A stretch of DNA of 21,015 bases, from IMG/VR virus record IMGVR_UViG_3300017767_000178, positions 1 to 21,015 of that record; one strand, 5' to 3'. Shown here piece by piece: positions 1 through 8,400 of this stretch. Origin of the DNA: a virus. The notes under the pieces are model-generated. The model was given only the letters and a program-made list of their open reading frames with translations, was not told the origin of the DNA and ran no database searches. Each line of letters opens with the position of its first letter. Within the stretch, counting starts at the first letter, position 1. Both the position numbers and the translations under genes were made by a program.

Positions 1-431
1 TAACTATTTGAAGTAGCTGGATCAAGGTTTAAATCATATTCTTTAGACATATCATCTACTTGATTTATAAATGATTTACTTGGTTTATAGTCTTCACCTT
101 TCATCCATTTTAAATACATAGCATGATCTTTAGGATCTTCAAATATAGTAATAGGTGGAACTTCATCTCCAAAACCTCCTATACTTCTCTTCATCTCAAC
201 ATCATAAGTACCATATTTTACTCTTTCAAACCTCTTTACTCTTGCCTTTTCTATTTTATCAACCTCCTGTTGTATTAAGTTATACATTTCAGATTCAGGT
301 GGTTTTTCGTCTAAGTCAACAGTTGGTTCAGCATTAACTGGCACGGCGTCTGGATTATCAATTAAAAACTGTTCTTGTTCTTCTCTTGAATATCCGGTTA
401 TATCAATTATTCCGTTTTCAGTTTCAAACAT
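1..431 (-). CDS. Partial virion-type protein, N-terminal 143 codons
   Basis: This is an open frame from an ATG at 431 down to the window edge with no stop, so the C-terminus is missing. The visible part starts MFETENGIIDITGYSREEQ and is acidic in its first 50 residues. A charged, probably helical stretch rich in Lys, Arg and Glu follows (about residues 50-75), then a segment containing GGFGDEVPP. I recognise no catalytic motif and no signal peptide. It starts 12 bases after the preceding gene ends, with an A/T leader ending AATAATATG and no Shine-Dalgarno. As the last gene of the morphogenesis run, directly after two candidate ejection proteins, it could be a further internal virion protein (T7 gp15/gp16 position) or a tail-associated enzyme. 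That is inference from position only. The frame being coding is well supported; the function is unknown. Confidence 0.8.
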   Translation of the reverse strand, partial: MFETENGIIDITGYSREEQEQFLIDNPDAVPVNAEPTVDLDEKPPESEMYNLIQQEVDKIEKARVKRFERVKYGTYDVEMKRSIGGFGDEVPPITIFEDPKDHAMYLKWMKGEDYKPSKSFINQVDDMSKEYDLNLDPATSNS

Positions 432-442
432 ATTATTTTATT

Positions 443-1690
443 TTATTTTGGTAATCTATCATAAACCTTTTGAGCTTCTTCTCTTGATAACTGAGGGTAT
501 CTGTTCATTATATCTGCTAAAGGATCTTCTACTGGTTGCTCTACGTTTGTTTCTTGATTTTCTGTTTGCGATGTTTCTGATGTATTTTCTCCACCCAATA
601 TTACTTTATTATAATTATCATCAATGTAATATATCTCTTGCTCGTTAGTACCTCTTACAGTACGTGTATAAACTTTTTTACCTGTTTTTGGATCATACCT
701 CAAAAATGTCTCCGCGTTGTATTGTACATTACTAGAACTACCACCGCTTGATTTCTTTGGTTTTCTTTGTTTTACTTTGTAACCTGTTTTTGATTGTTCA
801 ACCACAATATCCATGTAGTTTGAAACAACTACATCTCTCAAACCTTCAAGCGATAACTGACCAGCTTCAAAGTTTTGTACAGCTGCTTGAATATCTGGTA
901 TATCTATCATAGGCATATCACCAACTAAACCGTCATGTATAACAGACATTATTCTAGGCACGCCACCAGAATCTAAACCCATTTTTAATTGGTTCTTGTA
1001 TTGATTATACATTATATCACCTGGTTTTAACACAACACCGTTCTTATAAGCTTGAACAGCCATATCGGTCATTGACTTAGCTATGGTATAATCTTTAGGT
1101 TCATAGCCAGGTAGATCATTTAACTGTATAGCGCCATCATCTCCCATGAAAGATACATTACCGTATTCATCAATACCTAAATCATACTCTTCATTATAAA
1201 CACCTCTTAACAAGTTCACGTTGGCTTGATTTTCACCAAACAAAGATATTGACTGATTTTCTATCATATCAATCATTTCTTTTTTATTCTCGCCATATGC
1301 TTTCATTTGTTCGTCTAATGTTTCAAATGACTGTCTTATTGTATTCATTTTAGCAATCCTATTCATATAGCTTTTGCTACCAACTTCATATTCATCTACA
1401 GTATTAGCTGCATTAACATAAGCTGTTTTTTGTTTCATTAAAAACTCTGATATGTTATTTCTATACTTAGAAGGTATAGCTCCTAAATCTACATCTTCAG
1501 GTAATTTATTTAGATAGCTTCTTAATTGCTTTTCATAGTTATTCTTTACAGCTTTGACAGGGTTACCACCATCTGACATTGAAGCTGTAGCTTGATTATA
1601 ACCTTGGGTAAAAGCTCTACCTACGTCTACAAATCTACCATAAAGGTTTGGATCTTGCGCGTTTCTTACTAATTGTGCGTCTGAACTCAT
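443..1690 (-). CDS. Hypothetical virion protein (415 aa), candidate internal/ejection protein
   Basis: The product is a hydrophilic protein of 415 residues, predominantly helical by eye. Residues 1-160 are rich in Gln, Asn, Lys and Ala. The middle is mixed, with many Asp and Gly (for example EYDLGIDEYGNVSFMGDDG). A basic and Ser/Gly linker (KPKKSSGGSSSN) lies near residues 305-320, and an acidic Gln/Thr-rich stretch precedes a short C-terminal helix ending YDRLPK. No signal peptide, membrane segment or enzymatic motif is seen. It starts 10 bases after the Ala/Gln-rich protein gene, with an A/T leader and no Shine-Dalgarno. Its place after the nozzle and gp14-like genes matches T7 gp15 and similar internal core proteins, but I cannot show homology. 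The coding call is secure; the role is inferred from position. Confidence 0.85.
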   Translation of the reverse strand: MSSDAQLVRNAQDPNLYGRFVDVGRAFTQGYNQATASMSDGGNPVKAVKNNYEKQLRSYLNKLPEDVDLGAIPSKYRNNISEFLMKQKTAYVNAANTVDEYEVGSKSYMNRIAKMNTIRQSFETLDEQMKAYGENKKEMIDMIENQSISLFGENQANVNLLRGVYNEEYDLGIDEYGNVSFMGDDGAIQLNDLPGYEPKDYTIAKSMTDMAVQAYKNGVVLKPGDIMYNQYKNQLKMGLDSGGVPRIMSVIHDGLVGDMPMIDIPDIQAAVQNFEAGQLSLEGLRDVVVSNYMDIVVEQSKTGYKVKQRKPKKSSGGSSSNVQYNAETFLRYDPKTGKKVYTRTVRGTNEQEIYYIDDNYNKVILGGENTSETSQTENQETNVEQPVEDPLADIMNRYPQLSREEAQKVYDRLPK

Positions 1691-1700
1691 AATTATTTAT

Positions 1701-2366
1701 TTAATCGTCTTTTTCAACAGCTGCAACGTTAGCCGCATCACCAGCTGCCGCGCTAGCAAAACTACCAGCAACTTGACCTATACCACCAACTATAGCTTGC
1801 GTAGCTTGTTGCCTAGCTGCTTTAGCCGCACCTAACCTACCTTGTGCCATACCCATTAGTGTATTTGTTTTTTGTTGTTCCATGTTTCTTGACATAAGTT
1901 CACCTTGTCTTTCTTGTTGTTGTAGTGAACCAGCCATATTTCTTTCTGACATTTGGTTTGCTTGCTCTTGTCGACCTATATCGGCTGATGCTGATTGAGC
2001 GTTTCTTGAAGCTTGACCAGCCATTGCTTGAGCTAAAGCCGCAACACCACTACCACCTGCGGCACCTTGCATTGAATCCATTGTGTTGGCTAAAGCTTGT
2101 TGTTGTTGTTGATTAGCCATGTCAGCAGCTTGAGTATTAACAGTTAAATCTTCCATCGTGTTTTCCATGTTAGCATATGGATTTGATGTATCTCTATTTT
2201 CTAATTGAGTCTTATATTTGTCAAACTCTCTTTGAGCAGCTCTTTCTTCTCTTTTTCTTTTTTTACTACCTATTATACCACCAGCAATACCAGCAAGGCC
2301 TTTTATAGCTCCTGGTGCTGCTGCTGCTAAAAGCGGTGCTAATTTTATTGGTGAATTTTTTTCCAT
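1701..2366 (-). CDS. Ala/Gln-rich internal virion protein-like (T7 gp14-like position)
   Basis: This 221-residue protein has an Ala/Gly/Ile-rich hydrophobic stretch at about residues 8-33 (LAPLLAAAAPGAIKGLAGIA), long enough to cross or insert into a membrane. It is followed at once by a strongly basic run (KKRKREER). The rest is low-complexity helix rich in Gln, Ala, Met and Asn, with a run of five Gln near residue 87, a Gly/Ala patch and many repeated Gln-Glu-Arg and Arg-Asn units. It ends with a second Gly/Ala-rich hydrophobic segment. Such composition is known for podovirus ejection proteins like T7 gp14, which enter the host envelope during DNA delivery. It lies 32 bases below the 123-residue structural gene and 11 bases above the 415-residue gene. 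The function is inferred from composition and position, with no catalytic motif. Confidence 0.7.
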   Translation of the reverse strand: MEKNSPIKLAPLLAAAAPGAIKGLAGIAGGIIGSKKRKREERAAQREFDKYKTQLENRDTSNPYANMENTMEDLTVNTQAADMANQQQQQALANTMDSMQGAAGGSGVAALAQAMAGQASRNAQSASADIGRQEQANQMSERNMAGSLQQQERQGELMSRNMEQQKTNTLMGMAQGRLGAAKAARQQATQAIVGGIGQVAGSFASAAAGDAANVAAVEKDD

Positions 2367-2397
2367 TTTGTATTCTTTTATTATTTATAATTACACG

Positions 2398-2769
2398 TTA
2401 TTTGCTAGATTCAACTATCTCTGTACCAACAGAGTATAACTCAGCTTTCGATGTAGAGTTGTTCGTCATTTCAACCTCATTGTAATAACCTAACAAGCTT
2501 GTCATGTTTGCTCTATTATCTTTAGCAAAAAATATAAAGTCGTTTGTTGACGGTAAAACTGTGCTGTTAGCTAAATCAACTGTTATAGTGTTGTTAACAT
2601 AACTAACATCTACTATAGGGCCAAGCTTTATTGTGTTATCAGCAAACTGCACTGTAGATCCATTGCCAAACGTTGTTTGACCGGTATCAGCATAATAAGC
2701 TATATCTTTTGAATCAGCTTGTACTGCCTCATTTAATGGATTACCGAAGTGTATTACTATATTTGGCAT
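2398..2769 (-). CDS. Small virion structural protein (123 aa)
   Basis: This short protein, probably mainly beta, has a Gly/Asn/Thr-rich N-terminal half (TGQTTFGNGSTVQF) and a C-terminal segment with FFAKDNRANMTSLLGYYNEV, followed by AELYSVGTEIVESSK. I remember closely similar C-terminal strings (a DNR-N-SSLLGYY-type motif) in small structural proteins of marine phages, but this could not be searched here. There is no signal peptide, membrane segment or cysteine. It starts 10 bases after the 873-residue gene, with an A/T-rich leader (AACTAAAATATG), so the two are probably co-translated and may act in the same structure. It may be a tail accessory or virion decoration protein; the exact role is unknown. 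Confidence 0.75.
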   Translation of the reverse strand: MPNIVIHFGNPLNEAVQADSKDIAYYADTGQTTFGNGSTVQFADNTIKLGPIVDVSYVNNTITVDLANSTVLPSTNDFIFFAKDNRANMTSLLGYYNEVEMTNNSTSKAELYSVGTEIVESSK

Positions 2770-2778
2770 ATTTTAGTT

Positions 2779-5400
2779 TTAATATTGTTCTTGCTCAAGC
2801 TCTTCGCCGGAATTTGATGGTGGTGGTCCAGAAGGTGGTGCTAAGTTAGTTGTTAGTTGTATTGTTATATTTACTCTTAAAGTATGTGACGCTGTTAAAG
2901 CTGTGTACGATGCATTATTTACTTTAAATGTTAATTTGCTGGCACTATCACCAAGCGTTAATGTTCTATTGCTTGCTGTTGAATTAGCTTGTGTTTTAGT
3001 ACCAGTTGAAGTACACGTTACAGTTGCATTGTTAAACTCAGAAGAAGAATATGCTAAGTCTATAGCACCCGTTATACTTGTTGCTGTTAAACCACTAGAG
3101 TTGTAACTAACTGGTAAACCATGCGCTGCAGTTATAATTAAATTTTGAACCTCGTAAGTTAAATCTCCAGAAGTTGCATTAGGATAATTTATAGTACCCG
3201 TGAAGTAAACTAAAGTACCTATACTATTTAAATACTGTTTTACATAGAATCTAGGAACAGCATGCACTAAGCTAGCTGTTACAGTAGGAGCTGTAGAGTT
3301 AGCCGCAACAACTTGAGAGAAGTTGTCTATATTAAAAGTATACTTAGCATCTAAGTTACCATAATTTTGTACATAAAAGTTTGTTCCTTTTATAAGCATC
3401 TTTGTTCTATCTATAGCAGACGAAGGTGTAGTTCCAACTGAGTTCGATATATAACCTTTATTTGGAAAAACTAAAAGCGTTTGTGAACTAATATTACCAC
3501 TTAAATCTAGTGGTAAAAACTTACGGCTTCTACCTACTAACACAACAGCAGTTCTAGCAACTGGTATTGTTTGTAGATTAGTAATACCTTTACGTAGTAC
3601 GTTAGCAGAATAATAACTAATAACAAAGTAACCTCTTCTACCTACAACTTTAAACTCTTGATCAGATAATCTTACAAAAGAAGAGTTAGTTAAAGCTTCT
3701 CTTTCTTTTAATGTTAAGTCTATAGCAATTTCATTAGTTGTCGTGTCGACTACACCTGGCGCGCTAATACCACTAGCATTGCTTGTTGCGTCTGATGATA
3801 ATGTGTAGCCTACAGCTCTACCACCAGCTACGCCTAATTCATTTGCTACCTTGCTCGCTCCAAGTATTGTTGCTTGTGTAAAATCAACTACTGTTTGAGT
3901 TTGTGTATCACCAATTGTAACGTTTACATCGCCTTCTTCTAACTCAAAAGGATCAACTATATTTGTACCTGTTACTGAAGGGCTAGAACCACCCAATAAA
4001 AGTGAATCTTGTGATGCTGTGTGTACGCCTCCACTATCTAAATCTAAACTAAGTACATCGTTACCAGACTCATCGTTCATGTAAAAATCTTTATCACTGT
4101 CTATAGATATTTCAAAACCATATTTAGCAGTTGTAGTACCTTTTTCAGAACCACTAAGACCACCAGGTGGTAAACTCATTGTATTATCTAAATAATCTTT
4201 ATACACAACAGTTTGAGTTATTGTAGAGTCTGATGATACAGCGTCTACCTCCCATTTAACATCTTTAAGTCTACCTATATAAAATTGTAAAATATCAACT
4301 AAATTACCCGCGTCATCTGTAATGCCATCAGCTAAATAACCTAAAGCGGTAGCTTCTACTGTAGTTGTGCCTTGTGGAACAATGTTAAATTGATATGAAA
4401 TACCATCACTTGTTTCTGCTGGCAGTAATACTGGTACTCTTGATATACCATTACTATTTATTGTAAATGTTTCAGAACCTTGAATACTTTGTGCGTATTG
4501 ATTTGCAATATCCGCACCTGTTGTTGTCCATATATAAAATCTATCATTACTATCAGGCGTAAACGTAGAGCCAGATAAAGTACCTCTTTCAATCCTAACT
4601 TTAAACTTTGCACCAGGATCACCTAAAACAGCTAATCCTCTATTTAAGCTAACTTTAGGCGCGTCTGTTTTATTCATTTGATAACCTCTTATAAGGTTAG
4701 TAGAAACAGGTATCAACGCAGATGTTGCTGTAATTGATATATTATCACCTGATCTAGCAACTTGAGGCATTATAATTGAACACGTATAAACTCTTTGTGT
4801 GTGAAAACCATCTGAATTAAAAGTATCTACATATGTAAAAATATATTGATCATTTAAATCAACACCCGTGTAAGAGCTGTTAGTAACTTGTATTGTGGGT
4901 TCTGTTTCAAAAAATCTACCACTAATAGTTGGCGCTACAGTTATTGTAGCAAAAACATGTGTTTCGAAAGGATTTTCAATTAAATTATAATCACCATCTA
5001 AACTATTATCATCAACTCTAACGCTAGAAGTTGTAGACGTTGCATTTGTTAAAGAGTTACCCGTAAACTCACCGTTAACGGTAATTGGTATTAAATCAAC
5101 TCTAGTAGCTTCACCATCTATATCTATTACTAATGTTTGATCTACAGTTGGTGTAAAACCACTTTGTAAAGCAACAACAACATTAACCTCGTTGTTGACA
5201 TCATAAGCCGTACCACTGTTTGAAAGTGTTATTGATTGTATAGGTGAAGCGATTGTAGTGTTATTTGTAAAATCACTAGCAGCAACAACGTGTCCAGCAA
5301 CTGGTTTTATTTCTAAAGTAACAGTGCTAGAACCACCAACAGCTGAATTTTTAGCTAGTAAAACCGATCTTTTATCTATTGTGCAATTTACTAGTGCCAT
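2779..5400 (-). CDS. Large beta-rich virion structural protein, candidate tail/receptor-binding component
   Basis: The 873 residues are dominated by Ser, Thr, Asn, Val and Gly in alternating beta-strand patterns, as in phage tail adhesion and fibre-like proteins. An N-terminal module near residues 53-75 contains IQSITLSNSGTAYDVNNEV, which resembles a module in the upstream nozzle protein. The centre carries acidic Asp/Ser turns (DLDSGG, SIDSDKDF). The C-terminus ends in a proline-rich tail (PPSGPPPSNSG) followed by the acidic EELEQEQY. There is no signal peptide, coiled coil or recognisable enzyme motif. The ATG lies one base after the stop of the 1533-residue gene, so the two are probably translationally coupled. 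The structural role is well supported by composition and context; receptor binding is only an inference. Confidence 0.75.
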   Translation of the reverse strand: MALVNCTIDKRSVLLAKNSAVGGSSTVTLEIKPVAGHVVAASDFTNNTTIASPIQSITLSNSGTAYDVNNEVNVVVALQSGFTPTVDQTLVIDIDGEATRVDLIPITVNGEFTGNSLTNATSTTSSVRVDDNSLDGDYNLIENPFETHVFATITVAPTISGRFFETEPTIQVTNSSYTGVDLNDQYIFTYVDTFNSDGFHTQRVYTCSIIMPQVARSGDNISITATSALIPVSTNLIRGYQMNKTDAPKVSLNRGLAVLGDPGAKFKVRIERGTLSGSTFTPDSNDRFYIWTTTGADIANQYAQSIQGSETFTINSNGISRVPVLLPAETSDGISYQFNIVPQGTTTVEATALGYLADGITDDAGNLVDILQFYIGRLKDVKWEVDAVSSDSTITQTVVYKDYLDNTMSLPPGGLSGSEKGTTTAKYGFEISIDSDKDFYMNDESGNDVLSLDLDSGGVHTASQDSLLLGGSSPSVTGTNIVDPFELEEGDVNVTIGDTQTQTVVDFTQATILGASKVANELGVAGGRAVGYTLSSDATSNASGISAPGVVDTTTNEIAIDLTLKEREALTNSSFVRLSDQEFKVVGRRGYFVISYYSANVLRKGITNLQTIPVARTAVVLVGRSRKFLPLDLSGNISSQTLLVFPNKGYISNSVGTTPSSAIDRTKMLIKGTNFYVQNYGNLDAKYTFNIDNFSQVVAANSTAPTVTASLVHAVPRFYVKQYLNSIGTLVYFTGTINYPNATSGDLTYEVQNLIITAAHGLPVSYNSSGLTATSITGAIDLAYSSSEFNNATVTCTSTGTKTQANSTASNRTLTLGDSASKLTFKVNNASYTALTASHTLRVNITIQLTTNLAPPSGPPPSNSGEELEQEQY

Positions 5401-5401
5401 A

Positions 5402-8400
5402 TTAATCGTTATTTTCTTCTACAGTTAATATTATTGAAGCTTGATCTACCTCTTCAGTAAACTGAGTCGGGAAGCCTAAACCTTGTACAGAGAACTCTTT
5501 AACATCTAAGTTAGCATCTGTCGTTTCTAAACCTCTAATATTATTAAACCATTTACCTTCTTTTTCTTTAAATCTAGTGATAATACCTTCTTGTAAATCT
5601 GAAGTCATATCATTAACCCACCAACCGCTGACAGCATTTCTATTATAAAACTCGCTATCACCGTCTACTCTTATTGTTATCGTAGCATTGTTGTTACCAC
5701 CAACTACCGTTAATACTTCATTATCTGTATAACCAGATCCTTGAGTGTTCACAGTAACAGCGGTTATAATACCACTACTAACAACTATATCAACAGTTGC
5801 ACCTGAGCCAGATCCATTATAAGTAGTAGCAACACCAGTGTCACTAACATACCCTGTTCCACCAACAAAAGTTGTTATAGCGCCAACACCTGTTTCTTTA
5901 AATATTCTAGCTTGACTACCTTCGTAGTTTATTGTTTTAAATGATTTTACAGTACCTGGTGCTTCGTTAAATATAAATTTAACTTTACTATTATATTGTA
6001 TTCCATAGAAGTTATTTCTAATTTCGTTATTGTGTGACCATAAGTTACCACCATTAAATGTATAAAACACATTATTCAACGATAACCCGTTTTCTGGAAT
6101 ATAGCTTTTTCTAGTATTCCAACCGTTTAAATCTTCTTTAAAACTAACAGTGTCATTTTTACTAACTGCTTTTACACTGCTAAAAGATAATATATATTCT
6201 TTTTTGTTTTCATCAAACATACCTACTGCTGAATCACTAATAGCTAGTTTGTCTCTAAAGAAATCTTCTAAACCATACCTTGATATTGGTTCTAATCCAT
6301 CACCCGATAATCTAAGTATAACACCTCTATTTTTGTCTGAAAAATAAGCTCTATTACCATATCTAGCATATGACTCTGGGTTTTTACTTATACCAAAATC
6401 ACCAGCGTAAGGCATTATAGTTCCTAAAACCCTGTTGGTAGAAACAACATTAGCCGAACCATCTGCATTAAACAAAGCGTCTTTGTCAGATAATATTTTA
6501 ACAACGTTATCTTCTAAAAAACAATCTAAAGCACCTCTTCTAAATTTTAACAACTGTATTGATCCAAAGGCTGGATTTATACTTTTTGTTATAGCTTCTG
6601 CTTGTATAAATTGATTTAAATTATTTATTCCAGAGGTCGAGTTGAATATACCTGAGAATATTATATCACTCTTTTTGTTAACTTCTTTGTATGGTTCTTC
6701 TAAAACAGCCGATGCTTTTACGCCTTTACCTATAGTCGGCGCATTGAAATCATCTCTAATACGATCAGACTCAACGCCGTTACCAAAACTATAGCAATTA
6801 CAATAATCTAATGTTTGAGCAGTACCATGTGTTGATTTGTCATAAGCTTCACTAGCTTCATAAAATATATCTAACTCAGCCATTTCTTTTGGCTCTGTCT
6901 CCCATATAGCTGGGTTATTACTTTCAAAACCTTCTAGTGAGTCATCATCTAAGTATTGCTGTAACATTTCTATGTTAGTAGCAGTTGCTTTCGATACTTT
7001 ACCATTGTCTTCTGGCACCCAAACTAGTGGTTTGTCTAAACCTAAAGTCCACTTTATGATACGTGAGCTAGCCCATTTACCTTTTTTTCTTTTCTTAAAA
7101 GCTACCGTGTGTGTTCTTCTATAACCAGTTATTGTATAAGTATTTTCCTCTTTATTTGGATCATCAGTAAACCTAAACTTTGAAAAATTCGTTTGTAACG
7201 CTGTAACAAATTGTCTAAAACGTTTTTCATATTTAGTCTCAAAGCTTTCCCATTTTCCAGTCCAAGCTTTTCTATCTTTAGGTCCCCACCAGTGATATGC
7301 TATTTCTAAATAATCATTACCTGCTTGAGCTCCAAATCCTTGAGTGCTTTTAGCAGTACCAGAGTCATTATAAAAACCTCTATATTTACCACCTCTGTTT
7401 AAATTACCACCAGCGTCTCTAGGTCCATACCTATAAGTGTTTCTACATAAAAACCAACCAGCTGCTCTATCACCAACACCACTACCGCTTCCGCTAACAT
7501 ATTGACCCTTGTCACTGTCTCTCCAAAAACCTTTAGTACTGTTTTGTCCGGGTGGCATAGCGTATATAGGAACTATAGACGTTATTTTATAGTCTTCTTC
7601 GTTTGCTCTACTTAATATAGCATCGTCTAACACACCGTCTCTTTGTATCTTTGCAAAAAATCTACCTTGAAACTCTGGTTTTCTTTTTATTGTTTTTTGG
7701 AATATTTCAAGAGTTAAAGAAGTATCATCAGAATTATACTCTCCTATAAAATTTATGTCATCAGTGTCAAATCTTTCTTCTATATTAACCCTATAAACAG
7801 ATGGGCTGTTTTCTGGTAAAAACTGTATGTTTGCTATCTCGTAATGCTTTGTTATATTAGCTCCGTTAGATATTCTTAAAGTTAAATCTGATAACTGATG
7901 AACAGGTATTGCCTGATCAAACGTGCTACTAGAATTACCACCATCATTACCACCACCATAAACTTTTCTCCAATCATCTTTACTTATTTCAATAAAAGAA
8001 CCATCTTCTATTGGGTAACCAGTTTGGTTAGCAAATATATTACCATCACCAGATCCTATTAGAGCTCTTGACATTAAACCTTTAGAAACTTTCTTTTCTT
8101 TTAAAAATTCTGGTGCTTCATTTTCTATAGCAATAACCTTATATTTAGCATCTGTGTCCACAGGTGTATCGTCATCATGTTTCTTTTTTAATATCATGAA
8201 AGACTCTTCTGTAATTTTATTTCTTTCAGAAGAAGGAAAAGCTATCCAAACATTACCATCTTCAGCAGGATAATGCTTGTCCATTGATAAGTTGTAATAC
8301 GGTTGTGAAGTTTCTTTTATATAGAACTTATATGAATCAGCCCAAGTAGGTATATCTGATAATATATTAGCTGTTATTACATTGTATTTTTTAGCAGCTT

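Noticed and set aside
155-337. Plus-strand ORF of 60 residues at the left edge
   Set aside because: It lies opposite the partial minus-strand gene that covers 1-431; its Leu/Phe/Gln-rich translation is typical of antisense shadow frames.
4155-4175. Short palindrome ACCACC-A-GGTGGT
   Set aside because: The loop would be a single base, so it cannot fold as a hairpin, and it simply encodes a Pro-Pro-Gly-Gly turn.
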